Notes under the pieces: generated by a model | What the model was told of the DNA's origin: nothing | Seen by the model: only the letters and a program-made list of their open reading frames with translations | Databases searched by the model: none | Made by a program: the position numbers and the translations under genes | Part shown: positions 31,955 through 39,439 of the stretch, piece after piece | How positions within the stretch are numbered: the first letter of the stretch is position 1 | Layout: the number at the start of each line of letters is the position of its first letter | Assembly: GCA_028866835.1 (NCBI GenBank) | Contig: JAGWHJ010000011.1 | Span: 1-44,485 of the forward strand | Length of the DNA stretch: 44,485 bases | Reading direction: 5' to 3' | DNA from: Microcaldota archaeon | GTDB lineage: Archaea > Micrarchaeota > Micrarchaeia > Micrarchaeales > CABMGC01

Positions 31955-32536
31955 ATGATGCTAATAGACGACTACAAGAACATATTCAACATAATGCTTC
32001 ACCCTGGCGATGCCACAAAGAAGGCAATGGGCGTTGGTGACGGCATAGTCTTCTTCTGGAAGAGCGCCGCAATACCTTTCATACTGCAGCTCATAGAGGT
32101 CATACTCTTCGCAAGCCTGTTCACGGCCGCGCTCGGCCCGCTCATGATGGCGGCCGGAAGCTCTTCAAGCACTGGCGGCGTTGTCTCGGGCCTTATAGCC
32201 GGCGCCACAGTTGTCTTTGTGGTCCTGCTGTTCGTCATCATAGTCCCGATAGCCATGATAATAGGGGCTGCGATAGTCTACGTAATAGGCAAGTACCTCC
32301 TCGGCTTCAAGGGCGATTACGCCAATACCTTCACCGGAATCGTGTACGGAACCGCCGCTGTATACGCCCTCATATGGATACCATTCGTGAGCATAATCGG
32401 CTATCTGTGGGGTTTCATAGTCGAGGTTATCGCAGTGGCGAACCAGAACAAGACCGATTGGGTCCATTCGTTTGTTGCGATAATCCTGCTGCCTGTGGTC
32501 CTTTTCATAATCTCCATAGCCGCCGCGGCATTGTAG
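31955..32536 (+). CDS. Yip1-family membrane protein
   Basis: A 193-residue protein with five helices. The N-terminal part, DYKNIFNIMLHPGDATKKAM, and the later segment GKYLLGFKGDYANTFTGIVYGTAAVYALIW are typical of prokaryotic Yip1-domain proteins, whose function is unknown. Residues 66-80 (AAGSSSSTGGVVSG) are a flexible outside loop. ATG 31955 is directly followed by a second ATG and preceded by GAAAGGAA. It is divergent from the eL40 cluster and monocistronic. Confidence 0.8.
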   Translation: MMLIDDYKNIFNIMLHPGDATKKAMGVGDGIVFFWKSAAIPFILQLIEVILFASLFTAALGPLMMAAGSSSSTGGVVSGLIAGATVVFVVLLFVIIVPIAMIIGAAIVYVIGKYLLGFKGDYANTFTGIVYGTAAVYALIWIPFVSIIGYLWGFIVEVIAVANQNKTDWVHSFVAIILLPVVLFIISIAAAAL

Positions 32537-32683
32537 ATGTGCTTCAGGCAAGCCCAAAGTCCTAAGAAACGAAACCTTACGAAACCGTTTAATACCTTGC
32601 ATTTATAAGTATTCTCGCTATATAAATTAGAGTAATGCCTTCTACAAAACCGTCCAAGGTCATAGCTCTTCTTTGGTGCAACT

Positions 32684-34834
32684 ATGTCTAATGGTATTGA
32701 GCTTACTGTCGCAGATGCGCTTGTAACCGATTCCGGCAGGAGCATAGCCAGGATCGATTCCAAATCGAGGAAGCTCCTTGACGTCCTCTCCGGAGACGTC
32801 ATAGAGATAAAAGGCAAGATAAAATCCACCGCTGCTTCCGTATGGCAGGCCCATCCAAGCGACGAAGGCCTCGGCTTCATAAGGATAGACGGATATCTTA
32901 GGCAGAACGTCGGCGTGGGCATAGGTGACAAGGTCTTCGTGAGCAAGGCAGTGGTGCATGATGCGGAGAAGATAATAATCGCCCCGCCTCCTGGGCAGAA
33001 GACCGCCATATCGCCGAATTTCTCCGATTATGCGAAGAGGAGGCTTGAGGGAAGGCCCGTAGTGAAGGGCGATTCCCTCCCGATACCCATGTTCGGGTTC
33101 TGGTTCAATTTCATAGTCGTGCAGGTCGTGCCGCACGGCGTTGTGAAGGTGACCTCCGGAAGCAACATAGTAGTAAAGGAGGAGCCCGTATCGGAATCTA
33201 TAGTCAAGATAGGGGACGTTCATTACGAGGACATCGGAGGGCTTGACGAGGCAAAGCAGAAGATACGAGAGATGGTTGAGCTGCCAATAAGGTATCCGCA
33301 GCTGTTCGAGACCCTGGGCATAGACCCGCCCCGCGGCGTGCTTCTCTACGGGCCGCCAGGGACCGGAAAGACCCTGCTGGCAAAGGCGGTTGCCAACGAG
33401 AGCGACGCTCACTTCCTCTCGATATCGGGACCAGAGCTTGTCAGCAAGTTCGTGGGCGAGAGCGAGGAGAAGCTGAGGGAGATCTTCAAGACCGCGAACG
33501 AGCATGCACCGTCGATAATATTCATGGACGAGATAGACGCCATAGCGCCGAAGAGGGAGGAATCCACAAACGAGGTGGAGCGCAGGATGGTGTCGCAGCT
33601 TCTTACGCTCATGGACGGCATAGGGCAGCGCGGCCAGGTCATAGTCCTTGGCGCGACCAACAGGCCGGATGCAATAGACCCTGCGCTCAGAAGGCCCGGC
33701 AGGTTCGACCGCGAGATCGAGATAGGCGTTCCAAACAGGAGCGCTAGGAAGCAGATACTTCAGATACACACGAGGAACATGCCGATGAAGGACGTGAGCC
33801 TCGATGAGCTTGCGAACATCACGCACGGATACACCGGCGCCGACCTCAACGCGCTTGTGCGCGAGGCCGCGATGTCTACGCTGAGGGGGATACTTCCAAA
33901 GATAGCTGACAAGAAGACGCTTCCGAATGAGATACTCCCAGACTTGAAGGTCACGCGCGACAACTTCATGGACGCGCTGAAGAACATACAGCCGAGCGCG
34001 CTCAGGGAGGTCTTTGTCGAGCGTCCCAATGTGCACTGGGCGGACATAGGCTCGCTCGAGCGGGTAAAGGAGGAGCTCAAGGAGGCCGTCGAGCTTCCGC
34101 TGAAGAACCCTGAGGCGTTCGAGCGCATGGGGATAAGGCCGATAAAGGGCATACTTCTCGTGGGGCCGCCAGGGACCGGAAAGACCATGCTTGCGAAGGC
34201 CGTGGCCACCGAGCGCGAGGCCAATTTCATATCCATTAAGGGGCCCGAGGTCCTGAGCAAGTACGTGGGCGAGAGCGAGAAGACGGTCAGGGAGATATTC
34301 AGGAAGGCGAGGCTCGCCGCTCCATGCATAATCTTTATAGATGAGATCGATTCAATCTCACATGCACGCGGCGAGATGGAGGATTCACACGTCTCGGAAA
34401 GGGTCGTGGACACGCTGCTCACGGAGATGGACGGCCTTAAGGAGCTCAAGAACGTTGTCGTTCTTGCTGCGACGAACCGCCCCGAGGACATAGACCCTGC
34501 TTTGCTGAGGCCCGGCAGGTTCGACAAGATAGTCGAGATACCCATGCCCGACGAGAACGCCAGGTTCCGCATCTTCCAGATACACACGAAGGGCATGCCC
34601 CTTGACAAGGACGTCGACCTCGAGGAACTCGCCGTGGCAACGGAGAACTACACCGGCGCGGAGATCGAGAATGTCTGCCGCGAGGCCGGGATGGCCGCAA
34701 TAAGGCTGAAAAGGGACATAGTCAAGAAGGAGGACTTCATTCACGCGCTTAACGACATAAGGCCTGCGATACCAAAGGAGGTCGCAGAGAGGATTAAGAG
34801 GTTCAAGGAGGAGCCAGAAAGCATGTATAGATAG
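32684..34834 (+). CDS. cdc48: CDC48/VAT AAA ATPase
   Basis: A 716-residue protein unfoldase with an N domain (1-185) and two AAA rings. D1 has Walker A GPPGTGKTLLAKAV near 222, Walker B IIFMDEIDAIAPKR near 278 and RRPGRFDRE; D2 has Walker A GPPGTGKTMLAKAV near 492, Walker B IIFIDEIDSI near 548 and LRPGRFDK. It extracts and unfolds proteins, probably for the proteasome. The last three residues, Met-Tyr-Arg, fit the HbYX motif by which archaeal AAA ATPases dock to the 20S core. A TATATAAATT box near 32620 lies before it. It is the first gene of a tight operon with eS6 and aIF2 gamma. Confidence 0.96.
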   Translation: MSNGIELTVADALVTDSGRSIARIDSKSRKLLDVLSGDVIEIKGKIKSTAASVWQAHPSDEGLGFIRIDGYLRQNVGVGIGDKVFVSKAVVHDAEKIIIAPPPGQKTAISPNFSDYAKRRLEGRPVVKGDSLPIPMFGFWFNFIVVQVVPHGVVKVTSGSNIVVKEEPVSESIVKIGDVHYEDIGGLDEAKQKIREMVELPIRYPQLFETLGIDPPRGVLLYGPPGTGKTLLAKAVANESDAHFLSISGPELVSKFVGESEEKLREIFKTANEHAPSIIFMDEIDAIAPKREESTNEVERRMVSQLLTLMDGIGQRGQVIVLGATNRPDAIDPALRRPGRFDREIEIGVPNRSARKQILQIHTRNMPMKDVSLDELANITHGYTGADLNALVREAAMSTLRGILPKIADKKTLPNEILPDLKVTRDNFMDALKNIQPSALREVFVERPNVHWADIGSLERVKEELKEAVELPLKNPEAFERMGIRPIKGILLVGPPGTGKTMLAKAVATEREANFISIKGPEVLSKYVGESEKTVREIFRKARLAAPCIIFIDEIDSISHARGEMEDSHVSERVVDTLLTEMDGLKELKNVVVLAATNRPEDIDPALLRPGRFDKIVEIPMPDENARFRIFQIHTKGMPLDKDVDLEELAVATENYTGAEIENVCREAGMAAIRLKRDIVKKEDFIHALNDIRPAIPKEVAERIKRFKEEPESMYR

Positions 34835-34841
34835 TGATACC

Positions 34842-35228
34842 ATGAAAATTGTATTCTCTGACAAAAAGACGGGAAAGACAGCGCAGGTTGAGGTTCCGAA
34901 GGACATCGAGGCTTCTCTCATGGGCAAGACGCTTGGCCAGGAGCTTGACGGCTCCGTCATAGGGCTTGACGGCTTCAAGCTGATGATAACAGGCATGAGC
35001 GACAACACCGGCGCTCCATCGAGATCCGAGATAGAAGGAACCAGGAAGGCGAGGCCGCTGCTGACAAGCGGCCCGGGCCTGAGGAAGGCGGGGAAGGGCT
35101 ACCGCGCAAGGAGGATGGTCCGCGGCAACACGATCAGCGCCGACACAGCGCAGATCAACACCGTGATATCGACTTACGGGACGAAGCCGCTCGACGAGTT
35201 CTTCAAGGCAAAGGAGAAGAAGGAGTGA
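34842..35228 (+). CDS. rps6e: Ribosomal protein eS6
   Basis: A 128-residue small-subunit protein with typical archaeal eS6 features: MKIVFSDKKTGKTAQVEVP, ELDGSVIGLDGFKLMITGMSD, RPLLTSGPGLRK and the basic RARRMVRGNTIS. Length fits archaeal members, which lack the long phosphorylated tail of eukaryotes. It begins seven bases after the CDC48 stop and ends ten bases before aIF2 gamma. eS6 next to the aIF2 gamma gene is a conserved archaeal arrangement. Confidence 0.95.
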   Translation: MKIVFSDKKTGKTAQVEVPKDIEASLMGKTLGQELDGSVIGLDGFKLMITGMSDNTGAPSRSEIEGTRKARPLLTSGPGLRKAGKGYRARRMVRGNTISADTAQINTVISTYGTKPLDEFFKAKEKKE

Positions 35229-35238
35229 TTGGTTTTCT

Positions 35239-36453
35239 ATGCTGAACCAGAGTGAACTGAACATAGGTACGCTCGGCCATGTGGACCATGGCAAGACTAC
35301 GCTTACCGCCGCTATAACCCATTCGTGGACCGACGTCCACAGCGAGAGCGTGAAGCGGAGCATGACCATAAAGCTGGGCTATGCCGATGCTGTGATAAAG
35401 GAGTGCGCGGGCAAGGACAGCGGGGTAATCTACACTACCGGGGACATGTGCGCAGACGGCGGCGCGCCAAAGCCGATACGCCGGATCTCATTGCTTGATG
35501 CTCCGGGGCACGAGACGCTCATGGCCACCGCGATAGCGGGATCAAACATAATAGACGGTGCGCTTTTCGTCATATCGGCAACTGAACCGTGCCCAATGCC
35601 ACAGACGAAGGAGCACCTGATGATAATAGACGCCCTGCACATAAAGGACGTCGTCATTGTCCAGACAAAGATAGACATAGTCGGGAAGGACAAGGCAATA
35701 GAGCATTACAGGCAGATAAAGCAGTTCGTGAAGAACAGCAGCATAAGGGACGCCCCCGTCATACCGGTCATGGCCAACAAGGACGTCAATGTCGACCTCG
35801 TCCTCGCAGAGCTAGCGAAGATCAAGGTACCAGACCGAGACGTGAGCGCCAATCCGCTCATGTACATAGCAAGGTCGTTCGATGTCAACAAGCCAGGCAC
35901 GCCCATACGCGAGATAAGCGGCGGCGTCATAGGGGGCTCCATAATAAGGGGCAGCTTCAAGGTCGGTGACGAGATAGAGATAAGGCCCGGCCTCAATACC
36001 TCAAAGGACAAGGTCAAGCGCGAGCAGTATGAGCCGATAATAACCACCATATCCAGCATCTCGGCGGGCAGCGACAAGCTGGACAGGGCGATAGCCGGCG
36101 GCCTTATCGCCATCGGCACCAGTGCGGATCCCGCAATCACGAAGGCCGACGGGCTGGTCGGGCATCTTGTAGGTCACGTGGGAAAGCTTCCGGAGCCCAC
36201 CAATTCACTCCAGCTGAAATACACGCAGCTCGGCAGGGACGACCTCCCGAAGCAGGCATTCAGGCCCGAAGAGCCCGTGCTGCTTGGCATAGGCACCGGC
36301 ACTATAGTCGGATACATAAAGAAGGCGAGGAAGAATGCGCTTGAGATAACGCTGAGGCACCTCACCTGCGTTGACAAGAGCGCGAAGGTGTCCGTGCTCA
36401 GGAACTTCTCGCAGCGCTGGAGGCTCTCGGGATACGGCTCGCTAGTGGTATAG
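35239..36453 (+). CDS. eif2g: Translation initiation factor aIF2, gamma subunit
   Basis: A 404-residue GTPase that brings initiator tRNA to the ribosome. G1 is GHVDHGKTTL, G3 DAPGHETLM, G4 QTKID, followed by the beta-barrel domains (GGVIGGSIIRGSFKVGDEIEI and later LLGIGTGTIVGYIKKARKN). The zinc knuckle normally made of two CxxC pairs is degenerate: only KECAGK and DMCADG remain, one Cys each. The tail overlaps the convergent DHH gene by 12 nt. ATG 35239 has only a weak ribosome site, so coupling to eS6 is likely. Confidence 0.95.
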   Translation: MLNQSELNIGTLGHVDHGKTTLTAAITHSWTDVHSESVKRSMTIKLGYADAVIKECAGKDSGVIYTTGDMCADGGAPKPIRRISLLDAPGHETLMATAIAGSNIIDGALFVISATEPCPMPQTKEHLMIIDALHIKDVVIVQTKIDIVGKDKAIEHYRQIKQFVKNSSIRDAPVIPVMANKDVNVDLVLAELAKIKVPDRDVSANPLMYIARSFDVNKPGTPIREISGGVIGGSIIRGSFKVGDEIEIRPGLNTSKDKVKREQYEPIITTISSISAGSDKLDRAIAGGLIAIGTSADPAITKADGLVGHLVGHVGKLPEPTNSLQLKYTQLGRDDLPKQAFRPEEPVLLGIGTGTIVGYIKKARKNALEITLRHLTCVDKSAKVSVLRNFSQRWRLSGYGSLVV

Positions 36454-37419
36454 CTCAGCGGCCTTGCTCTCTATGTACCTGAATACCTTTTCCTTCCCAT
36501 TTGCCGTCTTCACTCCCTTCAAAAGACTGTCCTCAAGTGTGAATCCCGAGGCATGGGGATGCCCTCCGCCTCCAAGGCTGTTCGCTAGCAGCGAGATGTC
36601 CGCCTTCATGCTCCTTATGTGGCCGTGCCCGTTCCTCACGTTTATGTACACGGATATGTCCTTCTTTGAGCTGCCATATACCGCGGCGCAGCCCGCAGTT
36701 GACTGGATGTCCTCCGAAAATCCCACCGCTATCTGCTTTCCGATGTAGAGCCTCTTCACCATGGCCTTTATCCTCGATTCGTTGAGCTTCCTGAATCTCT
36801 CCGCGTCGCCCGCGATACGCGCATCGAAGAGCTTTCCATTGCTGATTACATCGGCTATGTGCCTCAGTTTGCTGTGAGCCTGCGTCCTCGACCTCAGCGT
36901 GTTGTAGCTCGTTATGCTGAGCGCATAGGTGCCTATCGTCGCGTAATAGTCATGGCGTTTCGGCTTTATGTTGAAGTCCGAGTAATGCACGATCTCCGCG
37001 AACTCTTTCGTGAACTGGTCGTTGAAGCCAAGCGCCCTCATTGTTATCTCAGTGCCGCAGTACGAGGCGTTCTCCCCCACTATGGCGACGTCGCACAAAG
37101 AGGCCACGCTCTCAACAGAATCCGCGTTCCAGGGATGGTGGTCGAACCAGAATACCATGCCCTCTAGCCTCTTCACCTTGTTGATTATCCTCAGCATCGC
37201 GGGCTCCATCTCCTTGTTCGGGCCTAGGTCCGCTATTACCAGAAGCGCGTTCTTGAGGTTGAACCTGCAGATCCTCTCCTCTATGTACTCCGCATCGGAG
37301 CCGGAATAGCCAGCAAAGAAGAGATGGCTTAGCGGCACGCCGTACTTCCTCTTCACCAAGGCCGCGCTGCCGACGCCGTCTATATCGCTCGTGTGGACTA
37401 TCGCAAAGACGTTCTCCAT
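36442..37419 (-). CDS. DHH-family phosphoesterase
   Basis: A 325-residue metal-dependent phosphoesterase. DHH signatures are HTSDIDGVGSAAL (DxDG), LLVIADLGPN, FWFDHHPW and, in the DHHA1 part, LGGGGHPHASGFTL. Archaeal members include oligoribonucleases, cyclic dinucleotide phosphodiesterases and RecJ-like nucleases; the substrate cannot be assigned. It overlaps the aIF2 gamma tail by 12 nt in convergent orientation. ATG 37419 is 26 nt from a GATTTTTAACC box, so the mRNA is likely leaderless. Confidence 0.9.
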   Translation of the reverse strand: MENVFAIVHTSDIDGVGSAALVKRKYGVPLSHLFFAGYSGSDAEYIEERICRFNLKNALLVIADLGPNKEMEPAMLRIINKVKRLEGMVFWFDHHPWNADSVESVASLCDVAIVGENASYCGTEITMRALGFNDQFTKEFAEIVHYSDFNIKPKRHDYYATIGTYALSITSYNTLRSRTQAHSKLRHIADVISNGKLFDARIAGDAERFRKLNESRIKAMVKRLYIGKQIAVGFSEDIQSTAGCAAVYGSSKKDISVYINVRNGHGHIRSMKADISLLANSLGGGGHPHASGFTLEDSLLKGVKTANGKEKVFRYIESKAAELYH

Positions 37420-37438
37420 GATGGATATGCATGGCCTA

Positions 37439-37450
37439 AGGTTAAAAATC
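37439..37450 (-). promoter_or_regulatory. TATA box of the DHH gene
   Basis: GGATTTTTAACC on the minus strand is centred about 26 nt before ATG 37419. Confidence 0.4.
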
Positions 37451-37464
37451 CAGTAGGAAAAGAG

Positions 37465-37491
37465 AGGGCCTGCGGGGGAAATGCAGGCCCT
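37465..37491 (-). terminator. Strong hairpin after the coiled-coil HTH gene
   Basis: AGGGCCTGC (37465-37473) pairs perfectly with GCAGGCCCT (37483-37491) around a nine-base loop. On the minus strand it lies 13 nt after the HTH gene stop and is followed by pyrimidine-rich TCTCTTTTCCT, as in an intrinsic terminator. Confidence 0.55.
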
Positions 37492-37503
37492 ATTATATTA
37501 CAC

Positions 37504-38010
37504 TTACTGTGGAGGTGATATAATTTGTATTTTGGTCGCCTTGTCAGCATCAAGAGAATAATAGGCCCTGTGCCCTATCTGGTGCCTCTTCAGAAGGCCC
37601 ATCCTCCTAAGGTTGTTCAGCCTTGCGGATGCGCCGTTCCTGCCCCTGTACTGGAAGAGGTCCTTTACGTCGTCAGCGCAGATCATGCCCTTTGCCTGCG
37701 CCATCTCTACTATCGTCAAATCCATCCTGCCGAGCGGGAATTCCGCCCTGGGCTGCTCCTGCATCGAGCCCTGCACCTCAATGGGCACGCTTGTTATCCT
37801 CTGTTCCATCTTGCCGATCCTGTCCATTATGCTTGTAAGCATTCGGTTCGTCCTTTCACGCTCCTCTGTCATGTACTTGACCAGTGCGCTGAGTTCGCTG
37901 TCCATCTGGACCACCTCTGGCTTCTCGCTCTTCTGCATGAGCTCCTTTACCTCATTCCTAAGGCGGGAGAGTTCATCTTCAAGCGCTTTTTTATCCTTGT
38001 TCAGCGACAT
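37504..38010 (-). CDS. Coiled-coil plus winged-helix regulator
   Basis: About 168 residues from ATG 38010, which has GGTGTGGGT immediately upstream (an ATG at 38025 or TTG at 38076 are alternatives). Residues 5-75 are a coiled coil (ALEDELSRLRNEVKELMQ, ERTNRMLTSIMDRIGKME). Residues about 95-160 form a winged HTH with DLTIVEMAQAKGMICADDVK, GASARLNNLRRMGLLKRH and wing HRAYYSLD. It probably acts as a dimer on DNA. Its leader and promoter contain a perfect palindrome and a longer inverted repeat, suggesting autoregulation. No ligand domain is visible. Confidence 0.75.
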   Translation of the reverse strand: MSLNKDKKALEDELSRLRNEVKELMQKSEKPEVVQMDSELSALVKYMTEERERTNRMLTSIMDRIGKMEQRITSVPIEVQGSMQEQPRAEFPLGRMDLTIVEMAQAKGMICADDVKDLFQYRGRNGASARLNNLRRMGLLKRHQIGHRAYYSLDADKATKIQIISPPQ

Positions 38011-38034
38011 ACCCACACCATTCATGACAGTTCG

Positions 38035-38080
38035 ATGATTGTTCCACGCAAGTTGCGAGCAAGTCGCATGAAACAATCAT
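38035..38080 (-). repeat. Inverted repeat in the leader of the HTH gene
   Basis: ATGATTGTT (38035-38043) and AACAATCAT (38072-38080) are perfect 9-nt arms around 28 nt that hold a smaller GCGA/TCGC hairpin. In the mRNA it would form a long stem-loop just upstream of the start codons. Confidence 0.4.
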
Positions 38081-38086
38081 GATTGT
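38073..38086 (-). promoter_or_regulatory. Perfect 14-bp palindrome near the HTH gene's transcription start
   Basis: ACAATCATGATTGT is its own reverse complement. It lies about 27-40 nt from the centre of the TATTTAAAT box (38110-38118), so it should cover the minus-strand transcription start and is a likely operator. Confidence 0.45.
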
Positions 38087-38106
38087 ATCATATCACTACT
38101 CTTAAA

Positions 38107-38118
38107 GGTATTTAAATG
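38107..38118. promoter_or_regulatory. Bidirectional TATA (GTATTTAAAT)
   Basis: The near-symmetrical TATTTAAAT is centred about 26 nt before ATG 38139 on the plus strand and about 27 nt before the palindrome at 38073-38086 on the minus strand, so it can serve both directions. Confidence 0.45.
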
Positions 38119-38138
38119 TTGCTGTACTTGATGGTGCC

Positions 38139-38350
38139 ATGGAAGAAATAGTGGAACAGCGCGAAAAAGCACGCACAAGCACGAAAACCCTCGACAAATG
38201 CCTATACTGGAAGTTTCCAACACAGGAAAACTTCCACTATTTTGGAGTTTTTGCAATCCTATCCTTTCGGTCTTGCATTGCCTTGTTCCATGATTCTTAT
38301 ACTACTTTATACTACTACTTAAAGGTATCATTGCAGGAAATAGCGAAGCA
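38139..38350 (+). ncRNA. Possible structured leader RNA, or 71-residue leader ORF
   Basis: Two mutually exclusive stems can form: AAATAGTGGAA (38146-38156) with TTCCACTATTT (38232-38242), and TGGAAGTTTCC (38208-38218) with GGAAAACTTCCA (38225-38236). They share 38232-38236. The stretch begins where a leaderless transcript from the upstream TATA would start. An ORF of 71 codons (ATG 38139 to TGA 38354) crosses it and overlaps the next start by GTGA, so it may encode a leader peptide. The ORF's composition (Cys, Phe, Tyr, Ser) does not look like a normal protein. Neither reading is proven. Confidence 0.35.
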
Positions 38351-38656
38351 GTGACAAGACTCTCTGTCGAAACGCTTGAGGCTCTTTCATACGGAGGTTC
38401 CTTTGAGGAGCAACACGCTATTCTAGCGAACCCCGAAGCGACAAAAAGGCTGCCTGAAGCTGAGCTTAAGCGACTCATAAGAGAATATCCATGCGTTGCT
38501 CTCAGGAATCCGCTGACCGTGGGAATGCTTAGCACGGTAAAGTTAATGGAGATGGCCAGAGACGCCCAATTTCCAGACCTTGCCGCCGAGGCTGCATTGG
38601 CGCTCCAGACAAGACTTGCCGCTAGGGATCTGGGCACTGCTGCGTCTGCAGGCTAA
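38351..38656 (+). CDS. Small helical protein of unknown function
   Basis: A 101-residue, Leu/Ala/Glu-rich protein with helices such as VETLEALSYGGSFEEQHAIL, AELKRLIREYP and LAAEAALALQTRLAARD, which could be two or three HEAT-like hairpins. GTG 38351 is the start; it overlaps the stop of the upstream short ORF by GTGA and is 26-30 nt from an ACTTAAAG box near 38320. No family is recognised. It is convergent with a small minus-strand gene, with stop codons overlapping. Confidence 0.55.
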   Translation: MTRLSVETLEALSYGGSFEEQHAILANPEATKRLPEAELKRLIREYPCVALRNPLTVGMLSTVKLMEMARDAQFPDLAAEAALALQTRLAARDLGTAASAG

Positions 38657-38844
38657 GCCTTGTCCAGTATCTCTTTGATTTGGTTGACTGCCTGTTCTGC
38701 CTCGTCCTCAGTCATCTTGTTTATGTCGTTTTTGGCATTGTCTATATATCCGTTTGCGAGGCCAAAAGACTTCTCTCTTATCTTGTATTTATTCACAAAA
38801 TATTCGAGCAGGTTCAGCAGCTTATCCTTATTTGCCATTTTCAT
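38653..38844 (-). CDS. Small helical protein of unknown function
   Basis: A 63-residue charged protein (KDKLLNLLEYFVNKYKIRE, SFGLANGYIDNAKNDINKM, EAEQAVNQIKEILDKA) made of probably three helices. ATG 38844 is chosen, with ATG 38838 close behind; the longer frame to 39003 runs into the divergent KH gene and is rejected. ATTATAAATG (minus strand, near 38873) lies 27-29 nt upstream, fitting a leaderless mRNA and shared with the divergent KH gene. The function is unknown. Confidence 0.65.
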   Translation of the reverse strand: MKMANKDKLLNLLEYFVNKYKIREKSFGLANGYIDNAKNDINKMTEDEAEQAVNQIKEILDKA

Positions 38845-38914
38845 CCCAAAAGGAATTTGGAATTGACATTTATAATATTTTTGCATGCTTAACATAACCA
38901 TTCGGCTGTACGCT

Positions 38915-39439
38915 ATGGAACACCTCCTCATACCATACAAGAGGGCGGCCATGCTGAAGGACAAGGCCCTTGCTGCGCTCGAAAAGAGGCTAAAATGCAG
39001 CATAAAGGTAGTGAACGGGAACGAGGTGGTGATAGAGGGAAGTCCTTACGATGAATACAATGCGAAGAACGTCATACAGGCCTTCGGCCGCGGCTTTGAG
39101 ATGGATGCTACGTACAAGCTGCTTAGCGAGGAATATTTCTTCGAGCAGATAAACCTTAAAGATGTATTCCATACAAAAGACCAGATACTGCGCGTCAAGG
39201 CGAGGATAATCGGCAAGGAAGGAAAGGCGAAGGAGTACATAGAATCGGTGAGCGGCGTGCAGCTCGCCATATTCGGCAGCACGGTCAGCATGATAGGGAA
39301 GATAGACGAGATACAGGTGGCTAAGACCGCGCTGAAGGTTCTTATAGAAGGCGGGATGCATAAGACCGCTTACAGGGTCATGGAGAACGAGAGGAAGAAG
39401 ATGAGGATGGAAGAGTATGGTAGACACGATAGCGGCTGA
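38915..39439 (+). CDS. KH-domain RNA-binding protein (Pno1/Dim2-like)
   Basis: About 174 residues from ATG 38915 (MEHLLIPYKRAAML), which matches the usual N terminus; ATG 38885 would add ten residues. The second KH region contains AFGRGFEMDATYKLL and RIIGKEGKAKEYIESVSG, the hallmarks of archaeal Pno1/Dim2 homologues that bind the 3' end of 16S rRNA during small-subunit assembly. The first KH motif is weak (LEKRLKCSIKVVNGNEVVIEG). Its 3' end overlaps the topoisomerase VI gene by 23 nt, so the two are co-transcribed, a known archaeal neighbourhood. Confidence 0.88.
   Translation: MEHLLIPYKRAAMLKDKALAALEKRLKCSIKVVNGNEVVIEGSPYDEYNAKNVIQAFGRGFEMDATYKLLSEEYFFEQINLKDVFHTKDQILRVKARIIGKEGKAKEYIESVSGVQLAIFGSTVSMIGKIDEIQVAKTALKVLIEGGMHKTAYRVMENERKKMRMEEYGRHDSG

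Noticed and set aside
32660-34036. 458-codon minus-strand ORF opposite cdc48
   Set aside because: Shadow frame; CDC48 on the plus strand is unmistakable.
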